A stretch of 64,000 nt of DNA from Streptomyces albidoflavus (GTDB lineage Bacteria; Actinomycetota; Actinomycetes; Streptomycetales; Streptomycetaceae), in the NCBI RefSeq assembly GCF_000719955.1, contig NZ_JOII01000009.1, positions 62,001 to 126,000 on the forward strand, read 5' to 3'. A model generated the notes under the pieces. That model was not told the DNA's origin, did not search any database, and worked only from the letters and a program-made list of their open reading frames with translations. A program made the translations under genes and the position numbers. Positions 1 through 9,331 of this stretch are shown one piece after another; within the stretch, counting starts at the first letter, position 1; the number at the start of each line of letters is the position of its first letter.

Positions 1-2497
1 CCCGGGTGGCCAGCGCTCCCCGGGCCGGTGCCAGCCGCCGTTCGGCGCGCCGGGCAAAGCCACCGCTGACCAGCGGCACTCCCACGGCCGCCGCCAGCAG
101 GCCGATCGCGAGGATGGCCCCGGCCGCCGGCAGCAGCCAGGTCATGAAGAGGACGGAAACGGTGGAGACGAGGGCGGCCCAGCCGGCCGGGAGGAGCCAC
201 CGCAGCCAGTAGTCCTGGAGCGCGTCCACGTCGGCGACGAGACGCGAGAGCAGATCGCCCCGTCGCGTCCCGCGCAGCCCTGCCGGGGCCAGCCGCTCCA
301 GCCGCCGGAACACCGCGACCCGGGTGTCGGCCAGCATCCGCAGGACCACGTCGTGGGAGACGAGCCGCTCGGCGTAACGGAAGACCGCCCGCCCGATACC
401 GAAGGCCCGCGTCGCCGTCACCGCCATCATCAGGTAGAGCACCGGGGGCTGTTGCGAGGCGCGGGAGATCAGGTAGCCGGAGGTGGCCATGAGGCCCACC
501 GCACTGCCGAGCGCCAGACTACCCAGGACCAGCGAGAGGATCAGGCGTCCGCGCGCCTCGCGACCCGCCGCGCGTACCCGCACCAGGGCGGAGCCCCGTC
601 CGGGGAGTCGTCGGTCCGCCGTGGCCTCCGCCGCCGATGTTTCACGTGAAACATCGGCCTCGGACTCCTCCGGCCGTGACGTGGTTTCACGTGAAACATC
701 GGAGAAGAACCACTCCCACTCCTCCGGCCGCGTTTCACGTGAAACATCAACGCCCCGAGGGCCGTCCGCCACCGTCATGGAGTCGGCGGCCGAGACGACC
801 GGGGTCCGGACGGTGGCTCCGCGCTGCGCCGGGACACCGCGCTCGTCCTCCCCGGCCGACGCCTTCGTCACCTCGTCGAGCCGCACCACCCGGTCGGCCA
901 CGGCGAGCAGCGCGGGCCGGTGCACCACCAGGAGCACCGTCCGGCCCACGGCGAGCCGGCGTACCGCCTCGACGACGGCTTCCTCGCTCGCTCCGTCGAG
1001 CGAGGCGGTGGGCTCGTCGAGGAGCAGGACCGGCCGGTCGGCGAGGAACGCCCGGGCCAGGGCGACCCGCTGGCGCTGGCCCGCGGAGAGCCCGGCACCG
1101 TCCTCCCCCAGTTCCGTCTCGGCGCCTGCGGGGAGGCCGGCGACGAACTCCCGCGCCCCTGCCTGTTCGAGAGCCCGCGCGACCTCCACCTCACTGGCGT
1201 CGGGGCGGGCCAGCCGGACGTTCTCCGCGACGGTGCCGGCGAAGAGCTGCGGGCGCTGGGGGACCCAGGCGATGCGCTGGTGCCACAGCTCCCGGTCGAC
1301 CTCCGCCAGGTCCGTCCCGCCGACGGTGACGCGGCCCTCGGCCGGGGCGACGAAGCCCAGGGCCGCCTGGAGCAGCGTGGTCTTGCCGCAGCCGCTGGGG
1401 CCGACGAGGGCGACGGTCTCCCCCGGCTCGACCGTGAAGGTGGCTTCGCGGACGGCGGGAGCGTCGCGTCCCGGGTAGCGGACGGTCACCCCTTCGAAGG
1501 CGAGGGCGCCGGCCGGCGGGGCCTGCGTCCCCGTGTGCGGCACCGGCGTCTCCAGGACGGCGAAGACCTCCTCGGCCGCGGCCAGTCCTTCCGCGGCGGC
1601 GTGGTACTGCGCCCCGACCTGGCGCAACGGCAGGTACGCCTCGGGGGCCAGGACGAGGATGACCAGCCCCGTGTACAGGTCCATGTCTCCGTGGACGAGC
1701 CGCATGCCGATGGTGACGGCCACCAGGGCCACGGAGAGCGTGGCCAGCAGTTCCAGCGCGAAGGAGGAGAGGAAGGCGATCCGCAAGGTGCGCAGCGTCG
1801 CCCTGCGGTAGTCGTGGGTGATGCGGCGGATCGACTCGGCCTGCGCCTTGGCCCGCCCGAAGATCTTGAGAGTCGGCAGTCCGGCGACCACGTCGAGGAA
1901 GTGGCCGGAGAGCCGCGACAGCAGCCCCCACTGCCGGTCCATCCGCGACTGGGTCGCCCAGCCGATGAGCGCCATGAAGAGCGGGATCAGGGGGAGGGTG
2001 ACGACGATGATGGCCGCGGAGACCCAGTCCTCGGTGACGATCCGGGCGAGCACCGCGACCGGCACGACGACGGCGAGACCCAGCTGCGGCAGGTACCGGG
2101 CGAAGTAGTCGTCCAGGGCGTCCACGCCGCGGGTGGCGAGGGCGATGAGGGAACCGGTCCGCCGGTCCCCGAGCCAGCCCGGGCCCAGTTGCCCGGCCCG
2201 CTCGACCAGCCGCATCCGCAGTTCGGAGGTGACGGCGGCACTGGCCCGGTGGGCGGCGAGTTCGGTCAGCCAGGAGACCAGCGCCCGGCCGAGGGCGACC
2301 GCCACCAGGAGGAGTAGCGGCGTGGTCAGGTCACCGGTGTCGAAGCGCTGCTCGAAGGAGGAGACGATCAGCTCCGCGAGGAGCATGGCCTGGGCGATGA
2401 CCAGCCCGGCGCCGAGCGCGCCGAGCACCACCACCGCGGCCAGGAAGAACCTGGTGGCGCGGGCGTACCTGAGGAGTCGCGGGTCGATCGGTTTCAC
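1..2497 (-). CDS. cydCD: Fused ABC transporter CydCD needed for cytochrome bd assembly (3' end cut by window)
   Basis: This encodes the membrane ABC exporter that supports cytochrome bd assembly by exporting thiols. About 832 residues are visible: a first transmembrane domain, then an ATPase with Walker A GPSGCGKTT, signature LSAGQRQ and Walker B LLLDEPTASLD, then a hydrophilic linker and the start of a second transmembrane domain. The second ATPase lies beyond the left edge, which fits the actinobacterial CydC-CydD fusion. I chose GTG at 2497 because GGAGG (2508-2512) lies 9 bases upstream; a GTG at 2506 is too close to it. The linker carries three in-frame parS sites read as DVSRET. It follows cydB by 63 bases. 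Confidence 0.93.
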   Translation of the reverse strand, partial: MKPIDPRLLRYARATRFFLAAVVVLGALGAGLVIAQAMLLAELIVSSFEQRFDTGDLTTPLLLLVAVALGRALVSWLTELAAHRASAAVTSELRMRLVERAGQLGPGWLGDRRTGSLIALATRGVDALDDYFARYLPQLGLAVVVPVAVLARIVTEDWVSAAIIVVTLPLIPLFMALIGWATQSRMDRQWGLLSRLSGHFLDVVAGLPTLKIFGRAKAQAESIRRITHDYRRATLRTLRIAFLSSFALELLATLSVALVAVTIGMRLVHGDMDLYTGLVILVLAPEAYLPLRQVGAQYHAAAEGLAAAEEVFAVLETPVPHTGTQAPPAGALAFEGVTVRYPGRDAPAVREATFTVEPGETVALVGPSGCGKTTLLQAALGFVAPAEGRVTVGGTDLAEVDRELWHQRIAWVPQRPQLFAGTVAENVRLARPDASEVEVARALEQAGAREFVAGLPAGAETELGEDGAGLSAGQRQRVALARAFLADRPVLLLDEPTASLDGASEEAVVEAVRRLAVGRTVLLVVHRPALLAVADRVVRLDEVTKASAGEDERGVPAQRGATVRTPVVSAADSMTVADGPRGVDVSRETRPEEWEWFFSDVSRETTSRPEESEADVSRETSAAEATADRRLPGRGSALVRVRAAGREARGRLILSLVLGSLALGSAVGLMATSGYLISRASQQPPVLYLMMAVTATRAFGIGRAVFRYAERLVSHDVVLRMLADTRVAVFRRLERLAPAGLRGTRRGDLLSRLVADVDALQDYWLRWLLPAGWAALVSTVSVLFMTWLLPAAGAILAIGLLAAAVGVPLVSGGFARRAERRLAPARGALATR
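639..745. promoter_or_regulatory. parS: Three parS sites inside cydCD
   Basis: Three perfect copies of the 14-bp palindrome GTTTCACGTGAAAC lie at 639-652, 684-697 and 732-745. This is the known Streptomyces ParB-binding sequence. All three fall in the linker between the two CydCD halves and are translated DVSRET, so the protein carries three copies of this peptide within about 36 residues. Confidence 0.93.
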
Positions 2498-2504
2498 GTG
2501 AAAC
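2491..2504. promoter_or_regulatory. parS: parS over the cydCD start codon
   Basis: A perfect GTTTCACGTGAAAC. The GTG start codon of cydCD (2497-2495 on the minus strand) is the central GTG of this site, and the ribosome binding site lies directly beside it. ParB binding or spreading here could therefore affect cydCD expression; that is inference. Confidence 0.92.
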
Positions 2505-2560
2505 ACCCTCCGGGGGCGGGCCGGGGGCCGGGCCGTACGCTCCGGCCCCCGCGTGAGCGG

Positions 2561-3562
2561 TCAGTGGGCTTCGGCGATGTGGTGGGTGCCGATGCGCTTG
2601 CGGAAGACCCAGTACGTCCACCCCTGGTAGAGGAGGACCACCGGCGTCGCGATCCCCGCACACCAGGTCATGATCTTCAACGTGTACGGGCTGGAGGCGG
2701 AGTTGGCCGCAGTGAGGCTCCACGCCGGGTCCAGGGTGGAGGGCATCACGTCGGGGAAGAGCGAGACGAAGAGCATCGCCACACTGGCGACGATGGTCAG
2801 CCCCGAGAGGGCGAAGGCCCACCCCTCCCTGCCCTTGGCGACGGCGCCGAGGGCGGCGAGCAGCGCCAGGACGGCGACGGCGAGCAGGACGGCCCCGGCG
2901 GTCCTGCCGTGGTCCACCTGGGTCCAGAGCAGGAAGCCCAGAGCCGCCACGGCGGTGACGGCGCCGAGCCGCAGCGCCAGCTTGCGGGCCCGCTCCCGAA
3001 TCTCCCCGACCGTCTTCAGCCCCACGAACACCGTGCCGTGGAAGGTGAAGAGGGTGAGGGTGACCACACCGCCGAGCAGGGCGTACGGGTTGAGCAGGTC
3101 GAGGACGCCGCCGATGTACTCCTTGTCGGCGTCGATCGCCACACCGTGCACGATGTTGCCGAAGGCGACCCCCCAGAGGAAGGCCGGCAGCAGGGAGCAC
3201 CAGAAGATGGCGTGCTCCCAGTTGGTCTGCCAGCGGTCGTCGCTCCGCTTGGCCCGGTACTCGAAGGCGACCCCGCGGACGATGAGGCAGACCAGGATGA
3301 GCAGCAGCGGCAGGTAGAAGCCGGAGAAGAGCGTGGCGTACCAGTCGGGGAAGGCGGCGAAGGTGGCGCCGCCCGCGCTGAGCAGCCACACCTCGTTGCC
3401 GTCCCAGACGGGCCCGATGGTGTTGATCAGGACCCGCTTCTCCCGCCGGTCGCGGGCCAGCAGCTTGGTGAGGACCCCGACTCCGAAGTCGAAGCCCTCC
3501 AGGAAAAAGTAGCCGGTCCACAGGACGGCGATCAGGACGAACCAGACGTCGTGGAGTTCCAT
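2561..3562 (-). CDS. cydB: Cytochrome bd ubiquinol/menaquinol oxidase subunit II
   Basis: CydB is the second membrane subunit of the high-affinity bd-type terminal oxidase, which passes electrons from quinol to oxygen. The 333-residue product begins MELHDVWFVLIAVLWTGYF and contains the typical GFDFGVGVL segment near residue 25, with about eight hydrophobic helices. Length is normal for the family. It lies 14 bases after cydA and 63 bases before cydCD, so the three genes form one operon. Confidence 0.96.
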   Translation of the reverse strand: MELHDVWFVLIAVLWTGYFFLEGFDFGVGVLTKLLARDRREKRVLINTIGPVWDGNEVWLLSAGGATFAAFPDWYATLFSGFYLPLLLILVCLIVRGVAFEYRAKRSDDRWQTNWEHAIFWCSLLPAFLWGVAFGNIVHGVAIDADKEYIGGVLDLLNPYALLGGVVTLTLFTFHGTVFVGLKTVGEIRERARKLALRLGAVTAVAALGFLLWTQVDHGRTAGAVLLAVAVLALLAALGAVAKGREGWAFALSGLTIVASVAMLFVSLFPDVMPSTLDPAWSLTAANSASSPYTLKIMTWCAGIATPVVLLYQGWTYWVFRKRIGTHHIAEAH

Positions 3563-3576
3563 ACCTCAGCGCTCCC

Positions 3577-5085
3577 TCAGTACGAGAAGGCCATGGGCCG
3601 GTCGGCGTCGCTGGGATCGCCGCCGATCTTCTTGGGCGGGTTGAGGTCGGCCTCCGTCAGCTCGGGCGGTCCGGCCTTGACGTACTTCACGAGCAGCCTG
3701 ACCTCGATGACGGCGAGGACGGCGTAGAGCAGGGTGAAGACGATCATCGAGGTGAGGACCTCGCCCTGGGAGACGCCGGGGGAGACCGAGTCGGCGGTGC
3801 GCAGGACCCCGTAGACGGCCCAGGGCTGGCGGCCCGTCTCGGTGAAGATCCAGCCCCAGGAGCTGGCTATCAGCGGGAACGCCAGCGTCCAGAGGGTGAG
3901 GCGCCAGTAGAGGCGGCTCAGCCGGGGGCTCAGCAGCTTGGTGCGGGTGAGCACGAGGTTCGGGACCTCGTCCTCGCCGGTGCGCAGGCGGTGGGGGAGG
4001 AGGAACTTCCGCCGGGTGAGCCAGAGCCCGAGCAGGCCGATCCCGAAGGAGGTCATGCCGAACCCGATCATCCAGCGGAAGCCCCAGTAGGCGACCGGGA
4101 TGTTGGGCCGGTAGTCCCCGGGCCCGTACTTCTCCTGGTACTGGGCGTTCAGCTCGTTGATGCCGGGCACCCGGTCGGTGAAGTTGTTGTGGGCGAGGAA
4201 GGAGAGGAGCCCAGGCACCTCGACGGTGACCACGTTGTGGCCCTTGTCGACGTCGCCGACGGCGAAGAGGGAGAAGGGCGCCGGCTCCTCGCCCTCCCAG
4301 AGCGCCTCGGCGGCGGACATCTTCATCGGCTGCTGCTGGTACATGATCTTGCCGAGGGTGTCGCCGCTGACCGCGGTGAGCAGGCCGCCGACGGCCAGGG
4401 TGACCAGGCCCAGGCGGAGCGAGAGCCGCATCGAGTCGATGTGCTTCTTCCGCATCAGGTGGTAGGCCGCGATGCCCGCCATGAAGGCACCGCCGGTGAG
4501 GACGGCCGCCGCCATGGTGTGGAAGAACTGCGCCAGGGCGGTGTTCTGGGTCAGGACCAGCCAGAAGTCGGTCAGCTCGGCGCGGCCGGTGACCTCGTCG
4601 ATCCGGTAGCCGACCGGGTGCTGCATCCAGGAGTTGGCGGCCAGGATGAAGTACGCGGAGAGAATGGTGCCGATCGACACCATCCATATGCAGGCGAGGT
4701 GGATCTTGGGCGGCAGCTTGTCCCAGCCGAAGATCCACAGACCGATGAAGGTCGACTCGAAGAAGAAGGCGATCAGCGCCTCGAACGCCAGCGGTGCGCC
4801 GAAGACGTCCCCGACGAAGCGCGAGTAGTCGGACCAGTTCATGCCGAACTGGAACTCCTGGACGATGCCGGTGACGACCCCCAGGGCGATGTTGATCAGG
4901 AAAAGCTTGCCCCAGAACTTGGTCGCCTTGAGGTACTTCTCCTTGCCTGTCCGCACCCACGCGGTCTGGAGCCCGGCGGTGAGACCGGCGAGCGAGATCG
5001 TCAGGGGGACGAAAAGGAAGTGGTAGACGGTTGTGATGCCGAACTGCCATCGCGACAGGGTTTCCGGCGCCAGTGCAAGATCCAC
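3577..5085 (-). CDS. cydA: Cytochrome bd ubiquinol/menaquinol oxidase subunit I
   Basis: CydA carries the haems of the bd oxidase. The product (502 residues) starts MDLALAPETLSRWQFG, and His22 in the segment TVYHFLFVPLTISL matches the conserved haem-ligand His near the N-terminus. Later conserved pieces include GIVQEFQFGMNWSDYSRFVG and FFESTFIGLWIFGWD. GTG at 5085 is chosen over GTG at 5103 because AAGGAGGAGAC lies directly before it. It is the first gene of cydA-cydB-cydCD, with a Rex operator about 80 bases upstream, which implies induction when NADH rises at low oxygen. Confidence 0.97.
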   Translation of the reverse strand: MDLALAPETLSRWQFGITTVYHFLFVPLTISLAGLTAGLQTAWVRTGKEKYLKATKFWGKLFLINIALGVVTGIVQEFQFGMNWSDYSRFVGDVFGAPLAFEALIAFFFESTFIGLWIFGWDKLPPKIHLACIWMVSIGTILSAYFILAANSWMQHPVGYRIDEVTGRAELTDFWLVLTQNTALAQFFHTMAAAVLTGGAFMAGIAAYHLMRKKHIDSMRLSLRLGLVTLAVGGLLTAVSGDTLGKIMYQQQPMKMSAAEALWEGEEPAPFSLFAVGDVDKGHNVVTVEVPGLLSFLAHNNFTDRVPGINELNAQYQEKYGPGDYRPNIPVAYWGFRWMIGFGMTSFGIGLLGLWLTRRKFLLPHRLRTGEDEVPNLVLTRTKLLSPRLSRLYWRLTLWTLAFPLIASSWGWIFTETGRQPWAVYGVLRTADSVSPGVSQGEVLTSMIVFTLLYAVLAVIEVRLLVKYVKAGPPELTEADLNPPKKIGGDPSDADRPMAFSY

Positions 5086-5167
5086 GTCTCCTCCTTGGAT
5101 CACCCGTGGACGGCGCCCACTTCGCCCACCTTGATCCCCCGCAAAGGGGTGGAAAACAGGATGCGCT

Positions 5168-5183
5168 TGTGAACGCGTTCACA
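5168..5183. promoter_or_regulatory. Rex operator upstream of cydA
   Basis: TGTGAACGCGTTCACA is a perfect 16-bp palindrome and matches the Rex operator known from the S. coelicolor cydA promoter. Rex senses the NADH/NAD+ ratio and represses cydABCD when NADH is low. A further TTCACAA follows at 5184-5190 and could be part of a second, weaker half-site. Confidence 0.9.
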
Positions 5184-5220
5184 TTCACAAGCATTATGTC
5201 CTACCACCTGACAAGCGAAA

Positions 5221-5253
5221 GAGGCGGGGCCCCCTTTCCGGGAACCCCGCCTC
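5221..5253 (-). terminator. Hairpin terminator after the aminotransferase gene
   Basis: GAGGCGGGG (5221-5229) and CCCCGCCTC (5245-5253) form a perfect 9-bp GC-rich stem. It lies 25 bases past the stop of the leftward aminotransferase gene and before the cydA promoter, so it probably ends that transcript. Confidence 0.65.
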
Positions 5254-5277
5254 CGTGCGCCCTGTCCGGCGCCGCCG

Positions 5278-6360
5278 TCAGCCGCTCTTGCGGAACGCCT
5301 CCGCCGCCTTCAGGAAGAGATCGTTCGCCTCGGCCTCCGCGATGGTGACCCGCACGCCCTCGCCCGCGAACGGCCGGACCACGACGCCGGCCCGCTCACA
5401 GCTCTGGGCGAACTCGGCCGTCCGCTCCCCCAGCCGCAGCCAGACGAAGTTGGCGTGCGTCTCGGGCACCGTCCACCCCTGCTCCTGGAGCGCGGCGACC
5501 ACCCGCGCCCGCTCGCCGACCAGCGAGCCGACCCGGCCCAGCAGCTCGTCCTCCGCACGCAGCGAGGCCACGGCCGCGTCCTGCGCGAGCTGGCTCACGC
5601 CGAAGGGGACCGCCGTCTTCCGCAGCGCCGCCGCCACCGGCTCGTGGGCGATGGCGAAGCCGACCCGCAGACCGGCCAGGCCGTACGCCTTCGAGAACGT
5701 CCGCAGCACGGCGACGTTGGGCCGGTCGCGGTAGAGCTCGACCCCGTCCGGCACGTCGACGTCCCGGATGAACTCGCGGTACGCCTCGTCCAGCACGACC
5801 AGCACATCGCTGGGGACCTGGTCGAGGAACCGCTCCAGCTCGGCCCGGCGGACGACGGTGCCCGTGGGGTTGTTGGGGTTGCAGACGAAGATGAGCCGGG
5901 TGCGGTCGGTGATCGCCGCCGCCATCGCGTCCAGGTCGTGCACGTCACCCGGCGTCAGCGGCACCTGGACCGACTTCGCCCCGCTGATCTGCGTGATGAT
6001 CGGGTACGCCTCGAACGACCGCCAGGCGTAGATCACTTCGTCGCCCGGCCCCGAGGTGGCCTGGAGCAGCTGCTGCGCCACCCCGACCGACCCGGTGCCG
6101 GTCGCCACGTGCTCCAGCGGCACCCCGAACCGCTCGGCCAGCTCGGCCGTCAGTGTGGTGCACGCCATGTCCGGGTATCGGTTGAGCTGGGCGGCCGCGG
6201 CCAGCGTGCTCTCCAGGACACCGGGGAGGGGCGGGTACGGGTTCTCGTTGGAGGACAGCTTGTAGGCCGCCGGGCCCTCGGAGGCGGAGGCGGGCTTCCC
6301 GGGCTTGTAGGTCGGGATGCCCGCCATCTCCGTACGCAACGTGGGGGTCGACTCGCTCAC
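5278..6360 (-). CDS. hisC: HisC-type aminotransferase (histidinol-phosphate/aromatic amino acid)
   Basis: A pyridoxal-phosphate aminotransferase of fold type I, 360 residues. The N-terminal GIPTYKPGK and [11 protein letters not shown], the [10 protein letters not shown] segment and the PLP-lysine motif [13 protein letters not shown] are diagnostic of the HisC/aromatic aminotransferase group. GTG at 6360 has AGGAGG six bases upstream and is preferred over GTG at 6381. It stands outside any histidine operon, so it may be the paralogue acting on aromatic amino acids (Pat/HisC2) rather than the biosynthetic HisC. Sequence alone does not settle the substrate. Confidence 0.88.
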   Translation of the reverse strand: MSESTPTLRTEMAGIPTYKPGKPASASEGPAAYKLSSNENPYPPLPGVLESTLAAAAQLNRYPDMACTTLTAELAERFGVPLEHVATGTGSVGVAQQLLQATSGPGDEVIYAWRSFEAYPIITQISGAKSVQVPLTPGDVHDLDAMAAAITDRTRLIFVCNPNNPTGTVVRRAELERFLDQVPSDVLVVLDEAYREFIRDVDVPDGVELYRDRPNVAVLRTFSKAYGLAGLRVGFAIAHEPVAAALRKTAVPFGVSQLAQDAAVASLRAEDELLGRVGSLVGERARVVAALQEQGWTVPETHANFVWLRLGERTAEFAQSCERAGVVVRPFAGEGVRVTIAEAEANDLFLKAAEAFRKSG

Positions 6361-6745
6361 CGCGGTCCTCCTCGTGATCACCGGTTCGAATACTTCTCAC
6401 CTTATGAGGATTGGGCTTCCCGGCGCAGGGGCTCGGCGGAGAGAACACGGTGCGTGCCACGGCGCACACCGAACGGAACCGGGCCGGGGGCGCACGCGAG
6501 ACAGCCGCACGCCGGTGGCCCACGCCGTGGCGCGCATCCCTCGTGAAGGTGAGTTGAACCTCGGCCGCCCCCTCATCCGATAAGCGTGACCGTTCCTCCA
6601 GAGCATCCGATTCACCGGGCCGAAGGCGCCAAGCACCTGGCATTCCAGCGGTGTTGAGCGGAAACGACCATGCAGAAACGTCTCCGTCAACGCCTGCATA
6701 TGCACCCGGGCCACCCGCCTCCATGAGCCCTACTATCGGCTCGCC
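6361..6745. other. Intergenic region between divergent hisC-like and lacI-type genes
   Basis: This 385-base stretch must hold the promoters of two divergent genes. I see no convincing palindrome, operator or small ORF with a good ribosome binding site. Open frames here have no family features. Confidence 0.5.
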
Positions 6746-7867
6746 ATGACAGCAGCAGGGAAGCACCAGGTGAGCCGAGCGGACACGACCCGCCGGGGGA
6801 GCCGGCCAGTGCGAGCGGGCATCAGAGATGTGGCCGCCGCCGCCGGCGTCTCCATCACGACCGTGTCCGACGCCCTCAACGGCAAGGGGAGACTTCCGGA
6901 TGCCACCCGCCGCCACGTCCGTGAGGTGGCGGAACGACTGGGCTACCGCCCCTCGGCGGCCGCCCGCACCCTCCGTACGGGCAAGTCGGGCCTCATCGGT
7001 CTGACCGTGACCACGTACGGGGATGAACCTTTCACCTTCACCGAGTTCGCCTACTTCGCGGAAATGGCGAGAGCCGCCACCTCCGCCGCGCTCGCCCGTG
7101 GCTACGCCCTGGTGATCCTCCCGGCGACCTCTCGGCTCAGCCCCGTCGACGTCTGGTCCAACGTGGCGCTCGACGGCACCGTGGTGGTCGACCCGGCCGA
7201 CGACGACCCGGTCGTCCGCGAACTCGCCCGCCAGGGGCTCCCCGTCGTCTCCGACGGGCGTCCCGCGGGCTCCCTGCCGGTCACCGCCTGGGTCGACAAC
7301 GACCACGAGGCGGCCGTCCTCGACATCCTCGACCACCTCGCCGCGGCGGGCGCCCGCCGCATCGGGCTGCTCACCGGCACGACCACGGACATGTACACCC
7401 GCCTCTCCACCGCCGCCTACCTGCGGTGGTGCGCCCGGATCGGCCAGGACCCGGTGCTGGAGGCGTACCCGGCGCACGACCCGTGCGCCGGCGCCGTCGC
7501 CGCCGACCGGCTCCTGGCCCGGCCGGACCGCCCCGACGCCGTCTACGGGCTCTTCGACCCCAACGGCACCGACCTCCTCGCCGCCGCCCGCCGCTACGGG
7601 CTGCGCGTCCCCGACGACCTCCTCCTGGTCTGCTGCAGCGAGTCCACCGTCTACGCCAGCACCGAGCCGCCCGTCACCACGCTCTCCCTCAAACCCCGCC
7701 GGATCGGCACCGCCGTCGTCCAGCTCCTCATCGACGCGATCGAGGGCATCAACCAGGACCAGCCGGTGGAACAGGTGATACCGACCGAGCTGATCGTCCG
7801 GACCTCCTCGATGCGGCGCTCCCCGCGCACCACCGTCAACCCGCCCCGCTCCCCCCGACAGGGGTGA
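6746..7867 (+). CDS. LacI-family transcriptional regulator
   Basis: A 373-residue repressor-type regulator. The N-terminal helix-turn-helix GIRDVAAAAGVSITTVSDALNGKG (near residues 25-48, shown here as family hallmark) is followed by the hinge region ERLGYRPSAAARTLRTGKSG and a periplasmic-binding-protein-like sensor domain to about residue 355. The ligand is unknown; family members usually bind sugars or nucleosides. The start has only a weak ribosome binding site. It is divergent from the aminotransferase gene and about 200 bases before the phosphoesterase gene; a functional link is not evident. Confidence 0.9.
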   Translation: MTAAGKHQVSRADTTRRGSRPVRAGIRDVAAAAGVSITTVSDALNGKGRLPDATRRHVREVAERLGYRPSAAARTLRTGKSGLIGLTVTTYGDEPFTFTEFAYFAEMARAATSAALARGYALVILPATSRLSPVDVWSNVALDGTVVVDPADDDPVVRELARQGLPVVSDGRPAGSLPVTAWVDNDHEAAVLDILDHLAAAGARRIGLLTGTTTDMYTRLSTAAYLRWCARIGQDPVLEAYPAHDPCAGAVAADRLLARPDRPDAVYGLFDPNGTDLLAAARRYGLRVPDDLLLVCCSESTVYASTEPPVTTLSLKPRRIGTAVVQLLIDAIEGINQDQPVEQVIPTELIVRTSSMRRSPRTTVNPPRSPRQG

Positions 7868-8067
7868 GCGACACGGAGAGCGCCGGGGAAAAGTCCTCCC
7901 AATTCGGAAGGAATCCCCGGTGAACAGAGGTCCCGTCGTTATTCACCACCCCTGGTGCACCACACAGCGCGATCCTCATTCCTATGATGGGCGGACGACA
8001 CCGCGGGCCGCTGCGACCAGGCAGTCCGAACCGGTGCAGAGGCGGCGCGATGGTGGTGGAGGGGTCG

Positions 8068-9117
8068 ATGACTCAGGGGGCCAGTCAGGGACCCACGGTG
8101 CGCACAGCGACACTGCGTGACTTCCGGGTACCCGCGTACGTCCAGCAGGCGGGGCCCCCGGCGGCCACCGCCCCGGTCGACGAAGAACCGCCGGACGGCT
8201 ACACGCCGACCCAGCGGGACCTGCCGGTCATCAACCGGGGCGACACCGTGCAGGTGGCGGTGGCCCCGGAGGAGACCGCTCCGCGCCCCGCGAGCGAGGG
8301 CCTCGGGCCGCTCTACGCGGTGGGGGACGTCCACGGCTACCTCGACGAGCTGCTCGCCGCGCTCCAGGCGCAGGGGCTGGTCGACGCCGACGGCACCTGG
8401 TCGGCGGGGAACGCCCGGGTCTGGTTCCTGGGCGACTTCACCGACCGGGGCCCCGACGGCATCGGCGTGATCGAGCTGGTGATGCGCCTCTCCGCGGAGG
8501 CGGCCGCGGCCGGCGGGTACTGCAAGGCCCTGATGGGCAACCACGAACTGCTGCTGCTCGGCGCCAAGCGGTTCGGCGACACCCCGATCGACTCCGGCGC
8601 CGGCACCGCCACCTTCCAGGCCGCCTGGCTCCTCAACGGCGGGCAGAAGACCGACATGGAGCGGCTGGAGGACCACCACCTCCAGTGGATGTCCCGGCTG
8701 GACGCCATCGTCGAGGAGGACGACCACCTGCTCCTCCACTCGGACACCACGGCCTACCTGGACTACGGGGACTCGATCGAGGCGGTCAACGACACCGTCC
8801 ACTCCATCCTCACCCGCAACGACGCCGACGAGTGCTGGGACCTCTTCCGCAAGTTCACCAAGCGGTTCGCCTTCCGCGACGAGGGCGCCTCGGCGGCCCG
8901 CGAACTCCTCGGCGTCTACGGCGGCCGCCGCGTCGTCCACGGCCACAGCCCCATCCCCTACCTGCTCGGCGAGTCCGGCTCCGAGGACGGCTCGCCCGAC
9001 AGCGGCCCGCAGATCGACGGCCCGCACGTCTACGCCGACGGCCTCGCGGTCGCCCTCGACGGCGGCGTCACCATGGCGGGGAAGCTCCTGGTCAGCGGAT
9101 TGCCCCTCGCCGACTGA
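8068..9117 (+). CDS. PPP-type metallophosphoesterase
   Basis: A 349-residue serine/threonine-phosphatase-like calcineurin-fold hydrolase. The metal-binding motifs appear in order: GDVHGY, GDFTDRGPD, GNHE, and a late HGHSPIP. The first 85 residues are a hydrophilic N-terminal extension without family features. ATG at 8068 is preceded by GGAGGGG, so I reject the upstream ATG at 7984. Substrate could be phosphoprotein or dinucleoside polyphosphate; it cannot be told from sequence. Confidence 0.85.
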   Translation: MTQGASQGPTVRTATLRDFRVPAYVQQAGPPAATAPVDEEPPDGYTPTQRDLPVINRGDTVQVAVAPEETAPRPASEGLGPLYAVGDVHGYLDELLAALQAQGLVDADGTWSAGNARVWFLGDFTDRGPDGIGVIELVMRLSAEAAAAGGYCKALMGNHELLLLGAKRFGDTPIDSGAGTATFQAAWLLNGGQKTDMERLEDHHLQWMSRLDAIVEEDDHLLLHSDTTAYLDYGDSIEAVNDTVHSILTRNDADECWDLFRKFTKRFAFRDEGASAARELLGVYGGRRVVHGHSPIPYLLGESGSEDGSPDSGPQIDGPHVYADGLAVALDGGVTMAGKLLVSGLPLAD

Positions 9118-9331
9118 CCCCCGAGACCGGACCCCTCGCAGACGGCAGGCACACGGACGGGACAGCGTACGAGACGGCGCTGTCCCCTGTCCGAATTCCG
9201 CAAAGTCCCTGTCGTGGCGGGCCGTTGCCGCTCTACCATCGGGATATCCGTAGCAGGCTCTCCTCCGTTCCCACCGACCCGCCCGCGACGTCGCGAGCGG
9301 CGATGCCCTACGGACACCTCGGGGGATGCAC

